In this document: piece after piece, positions 11,591 through 19,434 of the stretch
Position numbering within the stretch: position 1 is the first letter of the stretch
Layout of the letters: each line of letters starts with the position of its first letter
Assembly: GCA_041396685.1 (NCBI GenBank)
Contig: JAWKYD010000014.1
Coordinates: 1 to 64,000, forward strand
Direction: 5' to 3'
From: JAUIAI01 sp041396685
GTDB lineage: Bacteria; Pseudomonadota; Gammaproteobacteria; Burkholderiales; Burkholderiaceae_E
DNA length: 64,000 bases
The notes under the pieces: model-generated
What the model saw: the letters and a program-made list of their open reading frames with translations, nothing else
Told to the model about the DNA's origin: nothing
Database searches by the model: none
Made by a program: the position numbers and the translations under genes

Positions 11591-11995
11591 ATGGCAACGC
11601 CATACCTGCATTTTCAGGGCAACTGTCGCGAGGCCATGACCGCCTACGCGGAAATTCTCGGCGGCAAACTCGAGCTGATGACCTACTCGCAGGCGCCCGA
11701 CGATGCGCCCGCCGAGATGCGCACCAGCGATGCGGTCATGCACGGTTCATTGCTAAGTGACCGCTATGGCCACCTGATGGCTTCCGATTACCCGCCCGGG
11801 CATCCCGGCGAGGCGCAGGCCGCCGTATCCATCTCGATCGCCAGCGACGACCTCGACGGTGCCCGCGCCGCCTTCGATGCATTCGCCATCGGCGGCCAGG
11901 TCTTCATGCCGTTCGGGCCCACGTTCTTCGCGAAGGGCTTCGGCATGGTGAAGGATCGCTTCGGCACGACCTGGATGGTGATGGTGGCGCAGTAG
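11591..11995 (+). CDS. VOC-family protein (PhnB/glyoxalase-like)
   Basis: This 134-residue single-module protein starts 'ATPYLHFQGNCREAMTAYAEILGG', with 'YLHFQGNCREAM' being typical of the PhnB-like group of the vicinal oxygen chelate superfamily, and ends 'KDRFGTTWMVMVAQ'. Members range from glyoxalases and resistance proteins to structural homologues without known chemistry. AAGGAGAACC precedes the ATG at ideal spacing; an upstream frame adds 31 residues and is not favoured. It is divergent from marR and the shared palindrome suggests induction by the MarR ligand. The substrate is unknown. Confidence 0.85.
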   Translation: MATPYLHFQGNCREAMTAYAEILGGKLELMTYSQAPDDAPAEMRTSDAVMHGSLLSDRYGHLMASDYPPGHPGEAQAAVSISIASDDLDGARAAFDAFAIGGQVFMPFGPTFFAKGFGMVKDRFGTTWMVMVAQ

Positions 11996-12279
11996 CCTGC
12001 AGCTCGACGGAGCGAGTGGGCCGCCATCGAGGTCGCCGTCACCGGCAATCCGGTGCGCGCGATCGATTCGGCCCCGGCCGCCGTGATCGAAAGGGTCGGC
12101 CTAGGTCGGTCCATCCGGGGTCGTACGGGTCACGCGATCGGCGTCATCCCCCGAGAGTGTCCCGAACACATGGTCTTCGATCACCGCGACAACGAGAGAT
12201 ACACGGCCGAGCCCGCGGTCTACGTCTGGGGCGCAGGCGGCTTTCGGCTCGACGGCACTCACGGCTGACCCGAGGTCGA

Positions 12280-13014
12280 TCAATCGATCGGCGCTGCCAC
12301 CGGTGCGGTTTCGGCGATCACGCGATCGATCAGTCGGCCGCCCGGATGGCGCGATTCCATCGGGATCCAGGCCGCATGCAATCGTGACGATTCGGCGCCA
12401 CCGGCATCGGCGCTGGCCCACGACCGGACGGTGTCGCCGAGCCGGTCGGGCAACCAGCCGCGCTGAAAGCCACGCAGTACATCCTGCAGATTTCCGGCCA
12501 GCGCATCGTAGCGTTCCTGGTTCATCAGCAGCACGACGCCATCGGCTCTGAGCGCTTCACGCGACGGCAATGTGGCGGCGGCCAACACCTGGTAGAGGCC
12601 GTAGCCGCACAGCACACCACGATCGACCAGCTTCTGATGCAGCTGGCCGCTGACCCGCAGATCACCGAGCCGGCCGAGTTCGGCGACCACCCAGTGATGC
12701 GGAAACTGCTGCGGCGCATCCGCGAGGCGGATAAACGCGAGATCGAGCTCGCCGCGCTCGAGCGCCGCCAGCGCGCTGCTCGCGTCGGCGTACGCCGGCA
12801 TCGTCTGGAGGCGCAGGGCGCCCGCGCTGCGCCAGCGAATCTGCTTGTCCAGGGGTATGGTGACCTGGCCGGCGAGAACAGCCTCGGTCTGCATCGCCTG
12901 ACCGAAGCGCAGAGTCTGTGCAGACTCTGCAGTTGGCTGGGCGATCAGCCCTACAGCGAGCGCGGCGCCGATGCAAGCCTTCGCGATGTGGGTAGGCAAT
13001 GAGGTCGTCTGCAT
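12280..13014 (-). CDS. Exported periplasmic protein, weakly substrate-binding-protein-like
   Basis: The 244-residue product begins with a clear signal peptide (residues 1-31, 'HIAKACIGAALAVGLIAQPTAESAQ' region with cleavage likely after 'ESA'). AGGGAGAAAGATC precedes the ATG. The mature chain has 'SSALAALERGELDLAFIRLAD' type features (for example 'LERGELDLAF') that recall the first lobe of periplasmic binding proteins, where a ligand is compared against a solute. It is shorter than DctP proteins by about 80 residues, so a reduced or partial binding protein is possible. No permease or enzyme is adjacent. I do not recognise a specific family. Confidence 0.6.
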   Translation of the reverse strand: MQTTSLPTHIAKACIGAALAVGLIAQPTAESAQTLRFGQAMQTEAVLAGQVTIPLDKQIRWRSAGALRLQTMPAYADASSALAALERGELDLAFIRLADAPQQFPHHWVVAELGRLGDLRVSGQLHQKLVDRGVLCGYGLYQVLAAATLPSREALRADGVVLLMNQERYDALAGNLQDVLRGFQRGWLPDRLGDTVRSWASADAGGAESSRLHAAWIPMESRHPGGRLIDRVIAETAPVAAPID

Positions 13015-13211
13015 GATCTTTCTCCCTGGCACGACCTTCGACGGTGAAGACATCGCGCCGTGATTCGATGAACAGGCAGACAGGGTGCGACTTGGATTGC
13101 CTCCCAACAACCACAACACTGACGAAAGTTAAACGAAAATTGCGAAGGTTCGCCGCGACCCGCGTCGTCGCTTGCAAGCGCGGGTTCTTGAAGCGCGCAC
13201 GCGCCGCCGAC

Positions 13212-13652
13212 TCAGAAGCGATCCAGATCCGTGCGCCGGCGCTGGGTGGAGCAAAGCAGTTCCTGCCAGATTCGCTCGAGCAGGGCGGGGGCGCCGGCGA
13301 TGACGCTCTGCTCGCACCAGGCGTGTAACTCGATCAGCATCGCCCGGCGTCGATCGAGCCGATCCTGCAACGCAACCACGCTCTGATCGCCATCGTCGTC
13401 GGCGAGCACGCCGCGCAGGCGTGCGCAGAGCGCAGCGTCATCGACGAGCGCGAGCGCCGACGACAGCAGATCGTGCAGTGCGTCGACCTCCTCCGCCTGC
13501 CACGCGTGCGCACGCGCAATCTCGTTCGCGCCGACACGCAGCAACATCGGCGCGCGCAGCAACTGCGCGCGTGCGTAGGGTTCATCGAGACTGGCGGTGT
13601 CAGCGAGAAGCTCGGCGACACGGTCGATTATCCGTTCGGGTGGAGGTCTCAT
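13212..13652 (-). CDS. DUF6285-type conserved protein
   Basis: This 146-residue, mainly helical, acidic protein begins 'MRPPPERIIDRVAELLAD'. Its ATG overlaps the phosphotransferase stop (ATGA), so it is translationally coupled. Small proteins of the DUF6285 type are commonly the last gene after an aminoglycoside-phosphotransferase-like gene linked to acyl-CoA metabolism, and this one fits that position and composition. The function is unknown. The ATG at 13652 is fixed by the overlap; an open frame of 110 more residues upstream is only a shadow of the phosphotransferase. Confidence 0.75.
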   Translation of the reverse strand: MRPPPERIIDRVAELLADTASLDEPYARAQLLRAPMLLRVGANEIARAHAWQAEEVDALHDLLSSALALVDDAALCARLRGVLADDDGDQSVVALQDRLDRRRAMLIELHAWCEQSVIAGAPALLERIWQELLCSTQRRRTDLDRF

Positions 13653-14707
13653 CGCATGTGGCCCATCTGATCGAGCATGACACGGTCTTGCGCATTGATC
13701 ATGATCGAGGCCGCGAAAGCCAGCATCAGATCGCGATTGGCACCGCTCTCGAACGCGTGCGCCGCACCCTGCCAGATCGCCTGTCCCTTGACGCTGCTGA
13801 ACAGCTCCCACCACGAAAGCGCCGCCGGGTCGACGCTCAGGCCGCTGGACAGCGACCAGTGCTCGATGGCTCGCTGGCGCGACACGAGGCCGCCGACCCG
13901 TTCGTCGTTTTGAAACGCCCAGACGCGATTGAGCCCCCAGGCGAGATCTTCGAGCGGATCGCCCAGGTGCATCATCTCCCAATCGAGCACGGCGCGGATC
14001 TCGCCCTGCGGCGACACCAGGAAATTGCCGGTGCGATAGTCGCCGTGCACGATGCTGATGCGCTGTGCGGGCGGCGGCGGGTTGGCGCGCAGCCAGCGAA
14101 TCGCCGCCTGCGCGATCGGCTGCGGTTCGACCGCTTCGCTATTCAGACATTCGCTCCAGTGGTCCAGTTCGCGCCGCCAGCACCGATCCGCCGCCACCGA
14201 TTCGCAGGCGTCGCCGACCCTTGCGGGATCGGCCGTCGCGATCCTGCCGAGCAGATGCCATTTCTGCGCCGCAATGCGTTCGTGATGCTGCGCATACGGC
14301 GTCTGCATCAACGCGGGCCCGGCGGCCTCGCAGCCGGTGATCGCCTCCATGATGAAGAACGGCCTGCCGAGCACCGCGCTGTCTTCCTCCAACCACCAGA
14401 TACGCGGCACCGGCACCTCGGAGTCGGCGAATGCGCGATAGGCCGCGACCTCGATCCGGCGCTCGGTCTCGATGAGGCTCGCACCGGGGTCGCGACGCAG
14501 AATCAGCGGGTGTCGTTGCTCGACGCCCGTGCGTGTCTCGACCAGCGTGAAGCGCCAGGTTTCGCGCGACGCGCCACCGAAGATACGCTCGATGTCGGTC
14601 ACGCGTGTCGAATCGGCGGGCGGACGCTGCGTGCGGCAGTAGGCACAGAGCGCCGAGGCCAGCGCATCGGCCGGCGTCGTGCGCCCCTGCGAGGTGGCAT
14701 CGCTCAC
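13649..14707 (-). CDS. Phosphotransferase-family protein (APH/ACAD10-like kinase fold)
   Basis: The 352-residue product has the aminoglycoside phosphotransferase/choline kinase fold. The catalytic loop is 'ISIVHGDYRTGNFLV' (His-Gly-Asp, then Asn) and the metal-binding Asp is in 'IRAVLDWEMMHLGDPLEDL'. Relatives are fused or linked to acyl-CoA dehydrogenases (ACAD10/11, which phosphorylate 4-hydroxyacyl-CoA) and are frequent in fatty-acid and steroid catabolism loci. Antibiotic resistance is therefore not the likely role. The gene is coupled by ATGA overlaps to both neighbours, forming a compact three-gene unit. A hydroxyacyl or alcohol substrate is inferred from the family. Confidence 0.88.
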   Translation of the reverse strand: MSDATSQGRTTPADALASALCAYCRTQRPPADSTRVTDIERIFGGASRETWRFTLVETRTGVEQRHPLILRRDPGASLIETERRIEVAAYRAFADSEVPVPRIWWLEEDSAVLGRPFFIMEAITGCEAAGPALMQTPYAQHHERIAAQKWHLLGRIATADPARVGDACESVAADRCWRRELDHWSECLNSEAVEPQPIAQAAIRWLRANPPPPAQRISIVHGDYRTGNFLVSPQGEIRAVLDWEMMHLGDPLEDLAWGLNRVWAFQNDERVGGLVSRQRAIEHWSLSSGLSVDPAALSWWELFSSVKGQAIWQGAAHAFESGANRDLMLAFAASIMINAQDRVMLDQMGHMR

Positions 14708-15822
14708 GGCGCGACATCCGTCGACCCCTCGAACCCCGACGGCGCATGCGGACCGATGCAGAGCTGCTCGAGCACGCCGTATCCGGTCTGCCCCTCGCTC
14801 TCGCAGCGCACCAGTTGCTGAATGTGAAAATTCTCGGGCCGCGTCGGATCGATCTTGTCGCTAAGCCAGCGCTCGGTGCCGGTGGCCAGATCGCCGTGCC
14901 AGGTTCCGTGGCGCCATTTCGGATGGCCGTAGCCGGTGCCCTTCATCTGATGGCGCAGCAGCGGCGTCATGGAGATCTCGCGCACGCTGCCGTCGGCGCG
15001 CATCATCTTCAGGGCTGCCGAGTCGGCCCAGCGGGAACCGGCCCGGTAGCGGATATCGTGAGTCACACCGTTCATCCAGACGATGCCGGGATCGTCGATG
15101 CCGGGCACCCGATCGGGCGATGCATACAGCGGTGCGGTCTTGGCCTCGGCGTGCAGCGGGCGGCCCATGGGGTCATGGAAGAACACCGCCAGGCTGACCG
15201 AATCGGGCCAGAACAGTGGCGCCCATACGAAGTACGCCTGGCGCGGCCCGGCGGGAGCGCCGCTGTCGGCCTCGCCGACCGCCCGCCGTCCCCACGAGCG
15301 ATCGCGGATGCCGTAGACCCGGCGGCCATCGAACGACTCGGACGCTCCGTCGACCGACAGGCCGCCCGACCAGCGTCCGAACTGCGTGAAGCGGGTGACG
15401 TCCATCCAGGTGAAACGACCGTGACGCAGGGTCTGACGATCCTCTTCGACGCATGCGCTGAGCGTGTCGAATCGCAGTCGCGCTTGCAAGCCGCTCTCGT
15501 TGGCTGCCAATGTGAGCTCGAGGCTGCGCATCGGCTCCAGCACCCGCAGCGTCAGCGGGCCGATCGTGGTGTCATCCCGTTCTCGGGGCGCGCGCCGCGA
15601 TGCGAAGAATGCCACCTGCTCGCCGTCGCGCACGACGCTGAATGCCGCATCCATCACCTGGCGGTTCGGGTAGAGGCCGAAGCTGAGCGCGAAATAGAGA
15701 CGTGACTCCGGATCGAAGCCGCCCAACCAATAGCGGTCGTAGTGATTGCGGTCCATGCTCTGCGGATGCGCGAGCGGCTCGGGCGTCTGGTGGATCAGGT
15801 ATTCGTCGAACCGGGTCAGCAT
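14704..15822 (-). CDS. Conserved hypothetical protein, possibly a lipocalin-like (AttH/CrtC-type) beta protein
   Basis: This 372-residue protein starts 'MLTRFDEYLIHQTPEPLAH' and is rich in Trp, Arg and Asp with many short beta strands. Features such as 'RDRSWGRRAVGE', 'YFVWAPLFWPDSVSLAVFF' (partly), 'GIVWMNGVTHDIRY' and 'GYGHPKWRHGTWHG' are reminiscent of the AttH/CrtC-like two-lipocalin fold, whose members include hydratases and proteins of unknown role. I would not assign an activity. It is the first gene of the coupled unit with the phosphotransferase and DUF6285 protein, so a shared lipid or isoprenoid pathway is a fair guess. Confidence 0.7.
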   Translation of the reverse strand: MLTRFDEYLIHQTPEPLAHPQSMDRNHYDRYWLGGFDPESRLYFALSFGLYPNRQVMDAAFSVVRDGEQVAFFASRRAPRERDDTTIGPLTLRVLEPMRSLELTLAANESGLQARLRFDTLSACVEEDRQTLRHGRFTWMDVTRFTQFGRWSGGLSVDGASESFDGRRVYGIRDRSWGRRAVGEADSGAPAGPRQAYFVWAPLFWPDSVSLAVFFHDPMGRPLHAEAKTAPLYASPDRVPGIDDPGIVWMNGVTHDIRYRAGSRWADSAALKMMRADGSVREISMTPLLRHQMKGTGYGHPKWRHGTWHGDLATGTERWLSDKIDPTRPENFHIQQLVRCESEGQTGYGVLEQLCIGPHAPSGFEGSTDVAP

Positions 15823-16041
15823 GGGGTCCCCTCGCGAAGGTCGGCAGGCGCGACACCGCCCACTCGGAACATTATTTCATCCCGGCTGCGACACGAGCGT
15901 CGGGCACGTCCGATTCGAAGCGACGATGCGGTCCACAACGTGTTCGCGCCACGTCGACCGGGCCTTGCCGGTCCGTCGTGCGTCGGGACCTTGCCTGCAT
16001 TTCGGCCGGCACGGCCTGCCGTGCCGGGTGCAAGCACTCGG

Positions 16042-16683
16042 TCACCAGCGTTTGGGCAGCGTCTTGAGCAGCCGAATCCCGTTGCGATCGACTGCGATGT
16101 AGCCGCCCGCCGTCAGATCCTTGAAAATGCGATTGACCATGCTGCGTGATGCGCCCACCTTCTTGCCGATGGCAGCCTGGCTGATCTGCGTGACGACCAA
16201 GGTGTCGTCGGTGCCGGGGCTGGCGGACTCGAGAAGCAGGCGGGCCACGCGACCGTAGACATCCATCAAGGCCAGACTCTGCACGTTCTCGGTCAACACC
16301 TTGACCCGGTGAATCAGTGTCTGGATCAGGTGAAAGGCCAGTGCCGGGTGATCGACGATCAGCGCTTCGAAATCCTCGCGCCCGATCATGCGCAGTCGGC
16401 TGGCCTCGAGCGTGCGCACCGACGCGGTTCGTTTGGCGCTTGCCAACATCAATTCACCAAAATGCTCGCCGGGCCCAAGAAGGTTCAACTCGACCTCCCG
16501 GCCGTCTTCGTCGGAGACATAGACCCGCAGCTGTCCCTGCTCGATGATGTAGAGTCGCTCGGCAGGTTCTCCCTCGACGACGACGATCGCGTGCTTGGGG
16601 AAGGTCTTGACGACCCCGGCGTCCGAAAGGGCCGATAGCAATTGTCCCGACAGGACAGGCGATCGGGTCGTCGTCGAATCCAT
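16042..16683 (-). CDS. Crp/Fnr-family transcriptional regulator (paralogue 1)
   Basis: The product has 213 residues. The cyclic-nucleotide-binding fold (about 15-130) contains 'GEHFGELMLASAKRTASVRT', keeping the Glu and Arg used by E. coli CRP to hold the ribose-phosphate of cAMP. A long dimer helix follows ('LALMDVYGRVARLLLES'). The C-terminal HTH (about 165-200) has the recognition segment 'GASRSMVNRIFKDL', which retains the Arg of CRP but replaces the following Glu with Ser. It closely resembles the second Crp gene at 34771-35406, including the unusual C-terminus 'LPKRW'. No FNR-type cysteine cluster is present. It could respond to a nucleotide made by the cyclase-like protein at 24.6 kb, but this is speculative. 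Confidence 0.92.
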   Translation of the reverse strand: MDSTTTRSPVLSGQLLSALSDAGVVKTFPKHAIVVVEGEPAERLYIIEQGQLRVYVSDEDGREVELNLLGPGEHFGELMLASAKRTASVRTLEASRLRMIGREDFEALIVDHPALAFHLIQTLIHRVKVLTENVQSLALMDVYGRVARLLLESASPGTDDTLVVTQISQAAIGKKVGASRSMVNRIFKDLTAGGYIAVDRNGIRLLKTLPKRW

Positions 16684-16699
16684 GACTGCGATTATGCTG

Positions 16700-16716
16700 C
16701 CGGAGTGCGGCTCCGG
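16700..16716 (-). terminator. GC-rich hairpin between the MFS and crp genes
   Basis: CCGGAG and CTCCGG form a perfect 6-bp stem around a 5-base loop, just downstream of the MFS gene and 17 bases upstream of the crp start. There is no T-run after it on the minus strand. It might attenuate read-through or simply be a leader hairpin. Confidence 0.25.
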
Positions 16717-16803
16717 GTAGCGCCGTTCCCGTGCTTCTGCGGCGAGTTGTGATGCATCGCGGGCGACACCGAGCGCGGCTTCGCGATCCTCGCCGAGGCG
16801 GTC

Positions 16804-18000
16804 TCAAGCACGCCTGCCCAGGCGTTGTACGAAGCGGAAACAAACACACGCCAAGGCGGCCCCCGCCACCAGTGCCGCGGCGAGTGCGAGCGGCGCCGCG
16901 GGCGTGCCGACGCCATCCATCAGCCGGCCGGCCAGTGGCGGCGTCACAGTCATCAGCAGGAAGAAGACGGTATAGAAGAGCCCCATGCCGAGCGCGCGTG
17001 CTTGTGCCGGCATCGCTTCGACAGTCAGCGACATGATCACGCCGGCCGGGGCCGCGCCCACCAGGCCGAACAAGAGTACGGCCGGCCACGACAGGCCGGG
17101 CTGCCCCAGCGCGAGCAGGCTGGCCATCGACGCGAGGCTGCCGATGTAGATGACGACGTCGCTTCGTCCTGTAGCGTCGGCGAAGCGGCCGGCCACGATC
17201 GCGGAAACGATCATGATCCAGCTGGCGACGCTGGCGATGGCCGCGGCCGCCAGGGGCTGCACGCCCGCACTGGCTATCGCCAATGGCGCAAACGACAGGT
17301 AGATCACATAGCTCGCATTGAACAAGCCATACACGACCGCAGCGAGCAAAGTCAGGACGACATTGCGTGCGGCCAATCGAGCGCCGCCGGCCAGGCTGTT
17401 GCCGGCCGTCGGCGCCGAAGGAATCGCGATCGCCACGACAGCGGCCGCCACCAGGCAGTACGCGCCCGCGATCATGAATGCTGCACGCCAACCCAGGTGC
17501 ACCGCGATCCACGGATGCAGGACCTGGCCCAGTGCGATGCCGATCGGCCAGCTCATGACGAGAACACTCATCGCGGTCGCGAGCTCACGGCCCTCGAACC
17601 AGTCACCGACCATCTTGGTCAGGTAGACCGTGCCGAACACGAAGCCGACACCGCAAAGCAGGCGAGCGATCGCCAGCGATCCATAGCTGCCGGACCAAGC
17701 GGCGAGTGCGCCGCCGCCGGCCAGGGCGATCAGGCCGAACACGACCCAGGCACGATCGCTTGCCAGGCGCGCTGCCAAGCCGGCGGGAAAGGAAAGAAGA
17801 ATACCGGCGAGCATGAATAGACCGATCAGGCTGCCGATGGTCGTGTGGTCGAAGCCGAGCTCGACGATCAACGGCTCACTGAGCGAAGCCAGTGACTGGA
17901 ATTGATAGCCCAGCCCCGTGCGGGCGCCGAACAATAGGCAGAGAACGACCCACCGGCGACGAGTCGGGCCAATCGCGGAACTTGCTAGCTCGGTGCTCAT
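16804..18000 (-). CDS. MFS transporter (12 TM, CynX/NimT-type or related)
   Basis: This 398-residue carrier has about 12 membrane segments. The loop 2-3 MFS region reads 'GLAARLASDRAWVVFG' and the helix 4 region 'RLLCGVGFVFGTVYLTKMVGDWFEGRELATAM' contains the organic-anion-type 'WFEGRELATAMS' element. Loop 8-9 is 'GRFADATGRSD'. Such single-component carriers usually move small organic anions or cyanate-like compounds, but specificity cannot be read. The start ATG at 18000 matches the usual cytoplasmic N-terminus. It is upstream of crp on the same strand with 120 bases between, so the two may share a transcript. Confidence 0.85.
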   Translation of the reverse strand: MSTELASSAIGPTRRRWVVLCLLFGARTGLGYQFQSLASLSEPLIVELGFDHTTIGSLIGLFMLAGILLSFPAGLAARLASDRAWVVFGLIALAGGGALAAWSGSYGSLAIARLLCGVGFVFGTVYLTKMVGDWFEGRELATAMSVLVMSWPIGIALGQVLHPWIAVHLGWRAAFMIAGAYCLVAAAVVAIAIPSAPTAGNSLAGGARLAARNVVLTLLAAVVYGLFNASYVIYLSFAPLAIASAGVQPLAAAAIASVASWIMIVSAIVAGRFADATGRSDVVIYIGSLASMASLLALGQPGLSWPAVLLFGLVGAAPAGVIMSLTVEAMPAQARALGMGLFYTVFFLLMTVTPPLAGRLMDGVGTPAAPLALAAALVAGAALACVCFRFVQRLGRRA

Positions 18001-18374
18001 GCAGGGTCAGCCCGGGAGACGAGTTCGGCGCAGCAAGGGCCTGAAGCGGTGCGGCAAGCACGCCGAGTGCCGTTGGAGATCCAATGTAAGAGAAGGCGCG
18101 GTCGGCGCGCATCGCCGATGCTGATGAGGCGATTTCACAGGGGCCGCGACATCGACCGGACGGCGCCCGACGACGCTTCCATCGTCACGGCTGCGCGTCG
18201 GTCGCGCCGGACTCGACGGAGCGGCTGCCCGCCTGGCGGTCTCCGAAAATGCAGCCGGAAGGGTTGGTGGCCAGCATCGACGATGTCCGATATTCAACGC
18301 CGGCTCGTACGAAAAGTGGCCTGAATCGACAGTGTTATCTGTCTAACATCGTTCCGTGCGCGACGCGCCTTTCA
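18001..18374. other. Intergenic region between MFS and GFA genes
   Basis: No credible gene: the short open frames here are arginine-rich and lack ribosome-binding sites. The only structure I see is the TGTTA-N6-TAACA inverted repeat near its right end, listed separately. The region should hold the divergent promoters of the MFS gene and the GFA gene. Confidence 0.5.
18333..18348. promoter_or_regulatory. TGTTA-N6-TAACA inverted repeat upstream of the GFA gene
   Basis: Two perfect 5-bp arms separated by TCTGTC lie 26 bases before the chosen GFA start, in an otherwise GC-rich stretch. The position suits a repressor or activator site. No regulator can be assigned. Confidence 0.35.
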
Positions 18375-18881
18375 ATGGACATCGACATGAGCTCCGAACG
18401 CGAATCGACCGACCGAACCATGACGGGGCGCTGCCTGTGCGGCGAAGTGACGTTCGAAACGAGCGGTGCACCCGACAAGGTCTTCGTCTGCTATTGCCGG
18501 TTCTGCCAGCGCCTGACAGGCGGTATCTGTCTGGTCGAACCCATCTTCGGATGCGACAAGGTCCGATTCCGTGGCCCCCCGCTGCGGACCTACGACTATG
18601 TGTCGCCAGTCCACGGACGCGTTCTGAAGGTGCACGCCTGTCCTGAATGCGGAACCCGGCTCGCACTGTCGCTCGAGCGATCCGGATTCAAGACCTATGG
18701 GATGTTCGGCGGCACCTTCGACGAGCCGGGTGAACTGCGGCCAGACCGTCACATCTTCACGAGCGCGGCGCCGCCCTGGGTCGTCTTTCCATCGGATGTC
18801 AACTGCTACGCCGAGCATAGCGCGCAGCCCGACGGCACGCCGCTGGTGCCCTGGCAGGATGCCGGCACCGTCCCGCTCTAG
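18375..18881 (+). CDS. GFA-family zinc-binding protein
   Basis: This 168-residue protein carries the glutathione-dependent formaldehyde-activating enzyme (GFA) zinc scaffold. The cysteine pattern is 'GRCLCGEV', then 'CYCRFCQRLTGG', then 'HACPECGTRLAL', giving the two zinc sites of the fold. Few members truly act on S-hydroxymethylglutathione, so formaldehyde handling is not assured. Start candidates are ATG 18375 and ATG 18387; neither has a good ribosome-binding site, and M at 18421 is also possible just before the first zinc motif. The neighbours (MFS, RidA) do not define its substrate. Confidence 0.82.
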   Translation: MDIDMSSERESTDRTMTGRCLCGEVTFETSGAPDKVFVCYCRFCQRLTGGICLVEPIFGCDKVRFRGPPLRTYDYVSPVHGRVLKVHACPECGTRLALSLERSGFKTYGMFGGTFDEPGELRPDRHIFTSAAPPWVVFPSDVNCYAEHSAQPDGTPLVPWQDAGTVPL

Positions 18882-18995
18882 ACATGATGGTCGCCAGCTG
18901 ACTGCCAAGGTGAGCGGGTAGCAGGTGAGTGTCGTGACGGCACCCCGTGCGCGCCGATGCGGATGACCGCGACGGTTCGCCCCTTCAGCAGCCTG

Positions 18996-19376
18996 TCAGG
19001 CGGCTGCGATCGCCGCAATCGAGACCTTCAGCCCCGGAATGCGGGCGGGCAGTTTCGCCCCCTGGCGTGCCGGCGGGTCGACGGGAAACCATCTCGCGTA
19101 TTCCTCGTTCATGCCGGCGAAATCCTCCTCGTCCGCGAGCACGACCGTGACGCTGACGACCTTGTCCATCGAACTGCCGGCTGATTCGAGAATGGCGGCG
19201 ATATTGGTCAGGCACTGCCTTGTCTGCAGCTGGACCGTGTCGCCCACGATCTCGCCGCTCGCCGGGTCGTGCGGTGCGGTGCCCGAGACGAAGACCAGGC
19301 CGGCAGCGACGACGGCCTGACTGTAGATTGCCGGCGGTTTGGCCGCGCGACTGGTGAAGACGATGTTGCGAGACAT
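18996..19376 (-). CDS. RidA-family protein (YjgF/YER057c/UK114)
   Basis: The 126-residue product fits the trimeric RidA fold. It starts 'IVFTSRAAKPPAIYSQAVVA', contains 'LVFVSGTAPHDPASGEIVGD' and 'VQLQTRQCLTNIAAILESAG', and ends 'ARIPGLKVSIAAIAAA'. The conserved Arg of the RidA subfamily, which binds the carboxylate of 2-aminoacrylate, appears as 'PARIPG'. GGGAGG before the ATG supports the start. RidA-like proteins beside flavin monooxygenases often act as enamine or imine deaminases or as hydrolases in catabolic routes. Here the next gene on the same strand is an acyl-CoA-dehydrogenase-like flavoprotein, 58 bases upstream, so the two are probably one unit. Confidence 0.88.
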   Translation of the reverse strand: MSRNIVFTSRAAKPPAIYSQAVVAAGLVFVSGTAPHDPASGEIVGDTVQLQTRQCLTNIAAILESAGSSMDKVVSVTVVLADEEDFAGMNEEYARWFPVDPPARQGAKLPARIPGLKVSIAAIAAA

Positions 19377-19434
19377 GTCTGAACCTCCCGTGCTTGGTGA
19401 CGTACGGCGCGAGGGAAACCAAGGTTCGAACCGA

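Noticed and set aside
12053..12268. 71-codon plus-strand open frame between the VOC gene and the exported-protein gene
   Set aside because: It has a plausible look near its end ('AVYVWGAGGFRLDG') but no ribosome-binding site, no clear upstream start and no family. A decayed gene fragment is possible but unsupported.
13649..14707. Aminoglycoside-resistance reading of the phosphotransferase
   Set aside because: The fold is shared, but the coupled DUF6285 gene and lack of resistance-gene context point to acyl-CoA-linked metabolism.
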